64,000 bases of DNA, from the NCBI RefSeq assembly GCF_028389875.1, contig NC_084663.1, positions 208,661,876 to 208,725,875 on the forward strand, given 5' to 3'. The DNA comes from Rhea pennata. Its lineage: Eukaryota > Chordata > Aves > Rheiformes > Rheidae. The notes beneath the pieces were generated by a model. It ran no database searches. It was not told where the DNA came from and saw only the letters and a program-made list of their open reading frames with translations. Made by a program: the position numbers and the translations under genes. This document shows, in pieces, positions 23,381-33,982 of this stretch. Positions within the stretch are counted from its first letter, which is position 1; the number at the start of each line of letters is the position of its first letter.

Positions 23381-25667
23381 GGACGGAGAGCGAGGCTTGT
23401 AGAACAACGTCCCTGTACCTGCTCAGATCTTTGGTTCGCTGTGACCGTAAGTAACACTTGGAGGACAGTAAGGGGAGTGGTGTGGGCTTGACTGCACGCA
23501 CACTAAACGTGGCCCAAGCTCCTCTCCCCGGTTCAACTGAGAAAGGTCACGCCAGTGGTGAGGCACAGAGATGCTAAGTGCTCACAAAGGTTGTGTTATC
23601 CAGGTGACTTGTGTTCTGCTGAACTGTACTGAAGCAGCTGAAGAATCTGCCTGGAGAGTTAGAAGCCGGGCTGCCCCAGGGGCGACGTTTTAAGCTCAGG
23701 AAGGCTCCAAGCACAAACAGCAGCAAATTGCAGGGGAGATCCCATCCCTCTAAGTCTGTCTGCGTGAGGCAGTCCCCGTAAAATAGTTGTGCCTGTAGAA
23801 GCGGAGTTGCTCACAGCTTCTGCTGCTTCTACTGACACCAGACTTCTGACCTGTGCTTTCCGCCGAGTTGTGCAGGATAGGGAGCCTTTGACCACGTTGT
23901 TGTTGAGAGGGCACTCTGCGGCAGCGTATCCGTATTTCTTTCAGCTCTGAGAATAAGAGAGAAAATGCGCCTGGTTGTGAAGGCAGTGGGATCTGTGTTT
24001 GGAGACCACCGGAGTAAGGTGAGGTGGTTGCGGAAGGGATGGTACCGCGGTGAGTGGCAGCAAAAGCACTTCCCTCTGTGTCGACCCTGGCAAGGAAGTG
24101 AGAGTAGGGTGCTATTCTGGACCTAGCCCAGGTTTCCGGCTCTGTCCTGCTAGCAGCAGAGCTACTGTGAGGAGGGGGCCTTGGGGACTGCCTTGTCCAG
24201 TGGCTGGGACTGCCGAATGAGCAGCTGGGCACATCTTCCGGGTGATGGTTGACGAGCTCTAAGTGGAGCCTTGCAAAGAGGCGGGAGAGAGACTGCCGAG
24301 GGGAAGGGGCATGCCGCATTCTTGCATTGGCTAAAGAGGAGGCCTGGCGGTGAAGCCCAGCAGTGAAACCAGAAGCTAAGAAATCTTCTGCCTCCTTGTC
24401 AGCCCTCCACAGATCCTAGGGACTTTATGTGTATACCGGTGAGAGGCAGCTTTCCTTGAGCTTTTGGCGAGAAGGACTAATCGCTCCCCTCCTTGGCAAT
24501 CGCTCCCTGGCAGGTGAAGGCTGCGATCCTCTCTTTCATGAAGGAGCTGTTCCGCTCTGGTGTGGAGAACTGTTTGGCGTGGGGCATGGTGGCCTATATT
24601 TTCACAGAGTTCAGTCGGGCCACCAGCAGGCTGGTAAGAGCGGACCTTGACGGTTTGGACTGTGTTCTGCGCCCTTTGTGTGTTGACGGCTCCACTGAGG
24701 CTGTGGAGGCGCCCAGGCTCTGGAGTCCCGGGTGTCACAAACTGATTGGCATCCAAAGGGGCATGCCCCATGGGTATCTCTACCGCAAAAGACAGCAAAA
24801 GACAGATGCATGGGCTAAGCAGGACAAGCTGGAAAAGCCCTCTGATTGTTTCCTTGTCCTCTGCCCCTCCCAAGCCTCTCCTGTCCTCTCAAGAAGTCTG
24901 GGGCTCTGTGTCCTTTCAGGAAGCAAAGGGGCCATTGGCAAATGGCTTTCTTGAGTGTTGACAGCCGGCTCCGCAGCGGGGAAATCCTCGTAGATGGTTC
25001 GCTAGAAGAGTGACTTGCTGAAGATCTTAATTCTGCCTGGGCCTTTTCTCGCCAAGAGGAATTCTTGGTTATTCATTTGCTATGAGGCTGCTGCAGGCCT
25101 CATATGGCTGCATGGAGAAAAGCGGAAAGGACTCCCACTCCCACTTCCTCCTCCTCCTCCTCGCTGAGGCCAGTCGTGCTATATTTCCAGTGCAGCAAAA
25201 GAGCGTGACTCCTCTGGAGAACACAGTTCCTTGCATTTCCTTTGGTGTCACTACAAGAGTGCTCGTGCCACGGAGCACCTCCTGTGCTTAATACACAATC
25301 TCCGTGACTGGGCTGTGCATCCAGACAGGCAGTGGCTCTCTGTGGCTCCATTCTGTGTAGCTTTTCCTGCAGCAAGGGATCTGCCACGCTGTTTCCCCCT
25401 GTCTTCTCGCCAGCACACTCTAAGGCTTCCCATTCTTGTCTTTTCTCAGGTGACGTGTGCTCCCAAATCAAAAGCCCCTACTTTCTCCTCCTGAAACCCC
25501 TAGCCTCCAACTGAAGAAAGAGGAACCGAGGGGAGTGTGTGCAAACGTCTGTCTTGCAGGAGTCAAGAGACCTATCTGAGAGGGAAGCGCTGGAAGAAAG
25601 CACGCTTCAAAGTCTGTGCTTGCAAGTCCTTCACTCTCTGGACATCTCAGCGAGCGGGATGGCGAGA
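23381..25667 (+). CDS. HEAT-type gene copy 5, lacks terminal exon
   Basis: The exons are 23381-23446, 23945-24018, 24514-24633 and 25560-25667. The donor after the fourth exon is intact, but the array ends about 490 bp later inside a CR1. No copy of the terminal exon or its poly(A) signal follows. This edge copy therefore cannot make the same product unless an unrelated downstream exon is used. It is best treated as a 3'-truncated copy. Confidence 0.45.
25146..25160 (+). repeat. (TCC)5 microsatellite in edge unit
   Basis: Two repeats shorter than in all four other units. It is one of the private differences of unit 5. Confidence 0.9.
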
Positions 25668-25917
25668 GTAAGTTGTCTGAGCACCGGGTGCTCCTTCTGG
25701 CCTTGAGGATGCTTTCTTCTAGCCCTTGTCCTCTCCACTGAGAAGCTCTTCAGAGCCTGAGGCTGCGAGAAGGTCATGTCAGAGGGGAGGGGAAAGAGCG
25801 TCTTGTGAGTTACAATGCAAGAGGTGGGCTCAAGTGAAGATTAGGGCAGTGGCCTGGAACGAGAAGAGGTAGAGGAGAAAGGCCAGGAGAGATGGGAAGT
25901 GGCAGCGTGGAGCAGGG

Positions 25918-25988
25918 GCATTGGTGGTTCAGTGGTAGAATTCTCGCCTGCCACGCGGGAGGCCCGGGTTCGATTCCCGGCCAATGCA
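25918..25988 (+). tRNA. tRNA-Gly(GCC), unit 5, canonical T at position 33
   Basis: Same cloverleaf, but with T at 25949, so the anticodon loop is the canonical CTGCCAC. This edge copy fits the standard vertebrate tRNA-Gly(GCC) and probably keeps the ancestral state. As in the others, no run of four T lies just downstream. The nearest I see is near 26557. Confidence 0.93.
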
Positions 25989-26024
25989 GCGTTCCTATTT
26001 AGCTCCGGAAGTGCAGCTTACGGG

Positions 26025-26545
26025 AGTGGACGGTGTGGTGGATTGAGAGCTGGCCGGAAGGCAGAGCTCGGAGGGCTCTCCTCAGCGGTGCAGAGTCTAG
26101 TTGGAAGCCTGTGGCTGCTACGGGGTCCAGTCTTGTTCAACTTATTCCTCAGTGATGTAGGTGAAAGGACAGAGAGCAAGTTTGCTGATGATCCCAAGCT
26201 AGGAGGAGAGACTGATACACCGGAGGGTTGTGCTGCCAATTAGAGAGACCTGGAGAGTTGGGCAGAGAGAGACCTCCTGAGGTTCATCAAGGGCAAGTGC
26301 AGGGTCCTGCATCTAGGGAGGAATAACCTCATGCACCAGTGCAGGCTGGGGGCTGACATGCTGGAAAGCAGCTCTGCAGTGAAGGACCTGGGAGTGCTGG
26401 TGGACGACAAATTGAGCATGAGGCAGCAATGTGCCCTTGTGGCCAGGAAGGCCAATGGTGTCATGGGGTGCATTAGGAAGAGTGTGGTCAAGGCAGATGA
26501 TCCTGCCACTCTACTCAGCCCTCGTAAGGCCATATCTGGAATAGT
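26025..26545 (+). mobile_element. CR1 LINE fragment spanning the array edge
   Basis: It starts as the same fragment seen in units 1-4, but at about 26153 it diverges from them. It then continues as ordinary CR1 coding sequence through the region encoding the [11 protein letters not shown]-type segment, to about 26545. The frame is interrupted by a TAG at 26240-26242. No CR1 3' end is present. Left of about 26153 it matches the array closely. To the right it is a different, longer CR1 track. Confidence 0.85.
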
Positions 26546-26848
26546 GCCTATTGGATTTTAATGAGGGATGAGGGCTTCAACAGATATGCATAGCATGTTG
26601 GTAGCTTATTCTCTCACTGGATCTGTATAACAGTATGATTGTGCTGCAGTGTAAAAAACTGCATTTGAATGAAAGATTTTTATCAGAGTCTTCTTAGATA
26701 TGATGGGAAATGTGCTTATCAGTGTTCAGGGTAGCCTGGGAGTGTATATTGCACATCTGAAATTTGACTGTTCTGCAGATAAATAACACCTTGGTTTCAC
26801 ATTTTCTGTTACGTTTACTTCAGCTGCGTTGAGATTTTACTGTCAGTC
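26546..26848. other. Unassigned sequence right of the array
   Basis: About 300 AT-rich bases between the CR1 and a probable LTR. No gene, repeat end or RNA is recognised. Confidence 0.5.
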
Positions 26849-27588
26849 TGTTGTGGATAAGTGATGCACTTCACTCATAAGTGAGAAGCAACAATATGTT
26901 TTATTGATATAAGACAGTGATTTATCAGAGTTCAATGATAAATAAGACAGTGATTTAACAAGATACAATGGTAATGTTCACTTGGTTATTTACTGCACAG
27001 AGAGAACAGGGCCAGATGAAACTGTCAAGGAGACCCTCCTGTTGAGTCATGAGGTTCAGAGTGGACCCCCTTGCTTTCCAGACTCCTTCTCAGAGGAGTC
27101 TGAGTGCAGCTGGATCCAAACATAGTTCCAGACTTGGTCAATGGTTTATGTCTAAAGGATTACGTGCACAATCAATCCAAGATGCAACTTAGCAAAGTTT
27201 GTGAAGTTTCAGCATGCTATTAGTCACTTACCAAGGATCTGTCATGAGTAAGGAATCTCTTGATCTTGAGGAGTAACTTTGAGAGGTGTCCCTACTCCAG
27301 GGGATATCTTGACATGTAGCCTGCTGCTGTGCAGGAGAGCTCAATGGGCTCTGGGCTGTCCCCTATTTATGGGGTAAGATGATTAACTAATAGTCATATT
27401 TGCATACCAGCCGTATTTTGGTTGGTGCATGCTCAATTAGCCCTTGGCTATTGTGCTGTTATATCTCTTCACAGAGAGAGCTGGATGCACCCACCATGAC
27501 TGGACACATCCATCACAGCTGTCATTGGGGTTATTGCTTGAACAGGGTATGGGTGAAAGGCCAGGGCAGGGGGAAGTTCACTGTCACA
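26849..27588 (-). mobile_element. Probable solo LTR of an endogenous retrovirus, minus orientation
   Basis: The 740-bp block begins TGTTGTGG and ends GTCACA, so it has TG...CA ends. Read on the minus strand it starts TGTGACAGTGAAC. It has a TATA-like CATAAATAGGGG near 27363-27374 and an AATAAA near 26899-26904, in the order expected for an LTR. I found no clean target duplication, so the ends are approximate. No retroviral internal part adjoins it. The family is unassigned. It looks whole as an LTR. Confidence 0.5.
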
Positions 27589-27608
27589 TAATCTTAAAAT
27601 AGGTTTTG

Positions 27609-27838
27609 GAAATCACAAAATGGTTGAGGCAGGAAGGGACATCTGGAGATCATCTAGTCCAACCTCCCTGCTCAAGCAGGGTCACCTAGAGCATGTTGCA
27701 CAGGATTGCATCCAGATGGGTTTTGAGTATCTCCAGAGAAGAAGACTCCATGACCTCTCTGGGCAACTTGTTCTAGTGTTCTGTCACTCTCACAGTAAAC
27801 AAGTTTTTCCTCATATTCGATGTACTGCTCTAGCCTGA
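27609..27838 (-). mobile_element. CR1 LINE 3' end fragment
   Basis: Minus-strand CR1 tail. It contains the familiar GGAGATCATCTAGTCCAACC block, then the sequence that encodes the last residues of CR1 ORF2. It is 5'-truncated at about 230 bp and diverged from the younger copies in this window. Confidence 0.85.
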
Positions 27839-30800
27839 TTAAAAGGAATAGGCCAGTGAAAGACAAAGGCCCTGGGGGAGAGCGTCAGGGTACTGTCCTG
27901 CATGCATGTTACTTAAGAGAGCAAAATCATAAGGAGAATGGAAGTTGCCAGCAAAGGGAGTTGACTTTGCACACATGCTTTGTAAGCACTGGAGCATGCT
28001 TACGGGAGGCATTGTAGGAAAATCTTCATTTCAGAAGTGTAGCAAGAAGGCTTTTAAAAGTTCAACTTTGAGAATCCCAGGTTATCTTGTGTTGCCACTG
28101 AAGCATACAGTGGTAAATGGCATACAGGGAGAAATTCCTCCCTTGAGGCTACAGAGCTTGCTGTGGCTATTTTAGGAACAGTCAAAACCAATAGAGTAAT
28201 CAGCTTTTCCCCTCTACTCCCTGAGCTCTTATTTTACATCCTGTAGTGCACTGAGAAGGCAACTGCAGAAAGACTCCAGAAACGTCCAGGATGGCAGAAC
28301 TGAGCATTTTTCTTTTTTAATAATAAAGTAGGAAAGATGTAAAGCATTTGAAATCTTTCTAAGGGGCCATGACAAGACTCCCATCTTGCAGTCATTATTA
28401 AGCTAAAAAACCATCACTGAAAGCAGCTTATTCATAATATTAGATGCACATGGAGTACAGGCACTTATTTTCCCTTGGACTTCACATTGTCTCTCTCCCC
28501 TTCTCCAATAACTTTCACCCATCCCTCACACACTCTTTGCCCATACACAGAGAAGTTGATCAATAATACCTGAACAGTAGGCTTGGTAATTTATTCAAAA
28601 GAGTCATCCCCACCAAAGCCCAGGACAACATACAAGCCTCTTAAACTGTGTTTTGAGGATCTCAGCTATATCTGGACCTTGTATGTGTTTTTCTGAACAT
28701 CTCCCCATGGAACAGGCCCAGACTGACCAACAGCACAGAGTATTTATTACACTTTACCAGGGAATAAAGGGTATGCTCTCATCCAGGGATGATGATGACC
28801 CACACTTTTATGTAGCTATTAAGATGGAAAAGAAAGGGCATGTGAGAAAGAAAGTCCAAGTGATTATATTACACCTGATTTCATGAATGGCAACAACTGG
28901 CCAGTGTTTCATTGTACAGCCTGCTGATTTAAACATAACCCAGTAAATACTGGACAAATGTGAGCAGTCAGGGATGCTGTGTTCAGCAAGAGGACTGCAG
29001 AGGCCATGTTGATAAGAGACAGGTCTGACTTGCCTGGGTTTGCAGAGAGCACTATGCTGAGTTCATCCTGCTAAACAAGAGTGGCAGGGTGATAGGGACA
29101 AATAGCAGCTAAGAATTAAAGTTAGATAGGAAAACAACAGGAAAGATATCATGCCCTTTTTAGACAGAGGGTGAATGGGGGCAAGTAGGGAATGACTAAA
29201 AAAAAAAAGTTAAAATGTAGAGTGATGGCAAGTAGCATTCCCAAAGAACCAGCTTCTACATACAGTTCTACTGAGTACAGTAGAAACTGGGACATCCATG
29301 TTCTGTCATTATCTAAATACCTGGAAAATTCCTCATTAAATGAGTTGCAACTATGTCAGGACTGAATTCAGCCTGTGCTCTTAGATAAGGTTTCCCTCTG
29401 TTGTTTACGTGATTGAAAACATTCAGCTCGACATGACATCAGCTCTCGTTTCCCAACAACTATGCTAAGATTTATGACATTGTCTCCAGGAGCATGTTCC
29501 TCTCACTATTAAAGAAGAGACCAGAAGATGAGCACATCGGAGACATGCCCTGATATAGCACATGACAGTGAACTTCACATGAAAAAGCACATCATTTTTG
29601 ACTTCCATTTGTCAGTGATGTGTTCAGTAATGTGGCAGTGGCTGTGACAGCAGCAGTGAAAGCTTCTGATCCATAATCTCCAGGCAGTGCTGGCAAATGC
29701 AGCAGAGCAGTCTGTGGGAAGATGGACTTTCAGCCTCTTCAGGCAATAAGTTATGTTCAGAAAAACCTTGCCTTCATAGTTTAATTTGACTGAATACACA
29801 AAGGGCTTCCACACTCATCAGAGTAGTGTCAAGTATTCTTACTCGAGTAAAAGAGCCCTGTTTATTTTCACAATGGTATCCACTCTTATATCTTCCTCAC
29901 GCTTTTCCTCTTGTCCCACAGTAGCTTGCTGATGTTCCCATTCGTCTTACAGTTGCCTGTGTGCCAGCTGCCTCCAAGTTAAGCAATTTCATACATAGAT
30001 CTTTTCAGCTGTGCACGAAGCAAAATGAAGCAAAGGGTAGCTTGTTTGATGACTTAGGGACATTTCTGGTGAGTGAACTGCAGCAGCCCACGTGTCCCTG
30101 AGGGAGAAGACAGCTCTTTGCACCCTACATAAACCCCATGTTCCAGGATTTATCTGTGATTGACAATGAGATTGCTGTAGTAGGGAACTGATTTGTCCAG
30201 TGTGAAGTTAACTGTAGCAGAGGTGGATTTCATAATAAAGTCAAAACACATGAGACAACGGAGAAGAGCCTGCAAAATTATGGCTTGAAGGTTATCAAAT
30301 CAGTGGTATGGGAACTAAGATAGGGAAGGAGGAGGTTAAGACAGTAGATAGAGATCAGAGTGGCAAATTCAAAGGAAAACATCATATCCTGCTGAAACAG
30401 GGTCAGTGTAATTACTCAGATTGGAAGAGGGCCAATCTTCATTCATCTGTGGCAGAAAATGATTTGGTAGGTCTAACACGTGATCAGATTTTTTTTTCCT
30501 CCATATTTTTAAGAAAGCATAGCTCCTCAAGATGAAGCTGAGGCATTCACTGATGTAAGGGAAAGATGCCATCTTTTGAATCTAAACTGCTACTTTCACA
30601 AAACCGGCCTCCCATCCAACTGCTCCTAAGACATAATGACTTTGATTTGCTGAGCTTATAAACTATAAAAAATATTACACTCCAAGGTGATGAGGCTGGC
30701 CTTTCAAAGAATAATTAGAGCTTAATGAGCATCCCTACACAGAACAGAACTCTAGAATTCCTGAGTGACTCTAGTGAATTAAAGGGACCAAAATGAATTT

Positions 30801-32502
30801 ATTTTGCATTTATTTTATCTATTTACTTACATTATTTTATGGTTTCCTTTAAATCAAAGCCACCATTTTTTTTCCACACATGCCTAAAATGTCTACCCCT
30901 ATTTAAATGCATTGTCATGGAGCATTTTTCAGATTACTCTGTTTTGAAAATAAAAAATAAACACATCACATTTCAATACTAGGCATGTTATGACACTTAA
31001 TTTTTCTTTATTCCATGTTCCCTATGACAGCTCTTCAGGCAGGCATCAATCAATAGATGTTTTCCAACTTCAAAGGCAATGTTTGCTCTGTGACATCTCA
31101 GAGCTGTTCATCAGTCAAAATATATTTGAAAGACAAGGTAGCATTTATATATTGTGAGTGCTATGTTAAGCCTATTATTCAATAAACAATACAAGTAAAT
31201 AGCATTGTGCTTTGAACTACCAAAGAGCCCAAACTATAAATTACTAGTAATTTCTGGCAAATTTAGTTTATGCATACTCTTTCCTGCAGCAATCATGTCT
31301 GATTGGATGTCATTACAAGTGATCTCAGAATAATTTTATTCTGCTTTAATTCCACTGATGCATATAGCAATACTCTCTATTTTTGCTAGTGTATGTAGAA
31401 AGTGAATCAATTCCATATTCCTTCACAAGGTTATAACAAGAGATCAAAGTATTAATGAAGGAAGCCATTTTCTTCCATTAATGAAGGAAGTATTAATGAA
31501 GGAAAAGACATTACATCTCATGTTGCTGTGTGTTTTCAATGGAAGGCTACTCTGACCATGGTTAGGATTCTTTAGAAGAGAGAGACTATTAGAAGTTGGA
31601 GGCCCTTTCCAAAGAAAGAAATCACTGTTCTAAGTCTCTACCTTCCCAATATTCTCAGGACAAAAGAGAGCAAAATAATAGTAGAAACAAGACTGATATC
31701 TAAAAACTTTCCAAGGCATGCCAATCAAGACTTTTCCTTTATGACTCTTCCAATTACTGCAGTTTTAATCTTCAATAGAGGATGTATCCTTTTACCTTAA
31801 ATCTTATCTGAGTAAAACATGGAGACCTGTTAAAAATAACAAGTGGTGATCTTTGTTAGTGAGAGCAGGCTTACTCTGCTTGTGCATACCTTATCCTCTT
31901 TTAGATTTGCTGAATGCTCTTCTACAGTGCTGGCAGGGCCTGACTATAGGTTGCAGATCAGATGCCAACTTTTGGGCAGGGGGTTTGCCTTGCTAAGTCT
32001 CAGCTGTAACTGAGTGACTAATAGCTGGAGAGTAGGATAGGAGATGAAAGTCTGGGATTACTCTGAACATGTCACACCATACTGTATATTTGAACAGTGA
32101 AAGTACATGGAGAATTTCTAGGAGCTGAGAGACACGGTCCTTTGTTGCTAATATGGTTGCCTTAACCACCATGAATCCAGCTGTGCAGGCCACTGAGGGA
32201 GTGATAATTTATAACTAACACCTTTTAGAAACCTGCAAAGAAAGGCCTAAAATAGAACATCCATCCATAATGCCACCATCTTAGTGTTTATGCGTTAGAA
32301 AGAATTGATCAGTTCTCAGCTGGAGGGCTAGAATCTCATTTTTCTAGTCCAGTAATATCACACGGTATTAAATCTTTTAATGTCACAGATACAGGACTTG
32401 TTCCTGCATCCGTTACCATTGGAGCAGTATATGAGGTGGTTGGACTGGACGGTTGAGACTACTTGGAAGTTTGATATGGTAGCCAGATAAATCCTGAGGG
32501 AG
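27839..32502. other. Gene-free AT-rich stretch
   Basis: No convincing exon, RNA gene or recognisable transposon. All open frames are short and lack splice context or family features. It may be intergenic or intronic. Confidence 0.5.
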
Positions 32503-33904
32503 TCATAGAATCAGTAAGGTTGGAAGGGACTTCTGGAGATCATCTAGTCCAACATCCCTGCTCAGCAGGGGCACCTACAGCATGTTAGACAGGGTTGCAT
32601 CCAGGCAGGCCTTGAAGATCCCCAGAGAAGGAGACTCCACAGCCTCTCTGGGCAACCTGGTCCAGGGCTCCGTCACTCTCACAGGGAAGAAATTCCCCCT
32701 CACGGTCAGGTGGGACTTCCTGTGCTTCAATTTCTGCCCATTGCCTCTCGTCCTGTCACACGGGGCAACTGAAAGGAGTTTGTCCCCATCCTCTTGACAC
32801 CCTCCCTTCAGGTGCTTGTACACATTGATAAGATCCCCCCTCAGCCTTCTCTTCCCCAGGCAGAAGAGGCCCAGCTCTCGCAGCCATTCCTCACAGGACA
32901 GGTGCTCCAGCCATCTGAGCATCTTTGTAGCCATACACTGGACTCTCCCCAGTAGCTCCATGTGTGTCTTATCCTGGGGAGCCCAGAACTGGACACAGGA
33001 CTCGAGATGAGGCCTCACCAGGGCTGAGAAGAGGGGCAGGATCAGCTCCCTCCACCTGCTGGCAACACACTTCCTAATGCAGCCCAGGACACCATTGTCC
33101 TTCCTGGCCACAAGGGCACATTGCTGGCTAATGGTCAACTTGTCATCCACCAGCACTCCCAGGTCCTTCTCTGCAGAGCTGCTCTCCACAAGGTCAGCCC
33201 TTAGCCTGGGCTGGTGCCTGGGGTTATTTTTCCCTAGATGCAGGACCATGCACTTGCCCTTGGTGAACCTGAGGAAGTTCCTCTCCGCCCAGCTCTCCAG
33301 CATCTCCAGGTCTCTCTGAATGGCAGCACAACCCTCAGGTATATCAGCCACTCCTTCCAGTTTGGGGTCATCCGTAAACTTGCTGAGGAGGCACTCTGTC
33401 CCCTCATCCAGGTCATTGATGAAGAAGTTGAACAGGATGGGACCCACGACTGAGCCCTGCGGGATGCCACTAGCCACAGGCCTCCAACTACACTCCACGC
33501 CACTGATGACGACCCTCTGAGCTCTGCCTTTCAGCCGGTTCTCAATCCACCTCTCTGTCCACTCGTCTAACCCACACTTCCTGAGCTTCTCTAGGAGGAT
33601 GTGATGGGAGACAGTGTCAAAAGCCTTGCTGAAGTCAAGGTACACAATGTCCACTGCTCTGCCCTTATCTACCCAGCCAGTCATTCCATCCGAGAAGGCT
33701 GTCAGGTTGGTTAAGCAGGATTTCAGATTTCCCCTTGGTGAATCCATGCTGGCTACTCCTGATCACCTTCTTTTCCTCCATATGTCTGGAGAGGACATCT
33801 AGAATGAGCTGTTCCATCACCTTTCCAGGGATGGAGGTGAGGCTGACCAGCCTGTAGTTGCCTGGGTCTTCCTTCTTGCCCTTCTTGAAGACTGGTGTGA
33901 CAGT
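32503..33904 (-). mobile_element. CR1 LINE, 5'-truncated, long reverse-transcriptase frame
   Basis: Minus-strand CR1 from a 3' tail (starting near CATAGAATCAGTAAGG) through the reverse transcriptase. A 390-codon open frame (32575-33747) covers motif A ([12 protein letters not shown]), motif B ([16 protein letters not shown]), the catalytic FTDD box where young CR1s have FADD, the thumb, and the C-terminal end [11 protein letters not shown]. The alanine-to-threonine change in the catalytic box and the truncation suggest it is inactive. At the 5' side near 33904 it jumps to a different part of CR1. Confidence 0.92.
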
Positions 33905-33982
33905 ATTAGCCACTCGTCCCAGCTTGGTATCATCAGCAAACTTGCTGAGGAGGCACTCTGTCACCTCATCCTGGTCATTTGT
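33905..33982 (-). mobile_element. Second CR1 segment fused to the 5' end of the preceding CR1
   Basis: These bases match the CR1 region around the catalytic box (GAGGAGGCACTCTGTC, then CATCCTGGTCATT), already present in the first element near 33352-33420. They are in the same orientation but the wrong order. The join gives an open frame running from the catalytic box directly into the upstream [12 protein letters not shown] region. Confidence 0.75.

Larger units (their letters stand above)
1..26153. repeat. Tandem array of ~5.1/5.7-kb units
   Basis: Five head-to-tail units begin with the same bases at 1, 5694, 10768, 16461 and 21533. Unit lengths are 5693, 5074, 5693 and 5072 bp, and the fifth runs to about 26153 where homology to the others drops inside a CR1. 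The units differ by only about twenty scattered substitutions or small indels plus one 621-bp segment, so they are very young or strongly homogenised. Each unit carries exons of one gene, a tRNA-Gly gene and a CR1 fragment. The array starts before the window, because base 1 lies inside a unit relative to the gene it carries. A collapsed or expanded assembly is possible, but the ordered variant sites argue for real distinct copies. Confidence 0.97.
21533..26153 (+). repeat. Array unit 5, short mosaic edge copy
   Basis: This is the last unit. It lacks the 621-bp segment like B units. It carries A-type bases at several left-hand sites (near 21664, 22386 and 23090) and B-type bases at others (near 21970 and 22467), so it is a patchwork. 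Private differences become denser toward its right end: (TCC)5 instead of (TCC)7, changes near 25185, 25816 and 25842, and the tRNA change at 25949. Beyond about 26153 it no longer follows the other units. Confidence 0.93.

Noticed and set aside
1-26153. Array as CRISPR, rDNA or classical satellite
   Set aside because: Units are over 5 kb with exons and a tRNA gene. There are no short direct repeats with spacers and no rRNA sequence.
32575-33747. 390-codon frame as a host gene
   Set aside because: The reverse-transcriptase motifs and CR1 3' tail show it is a LINE fragment.
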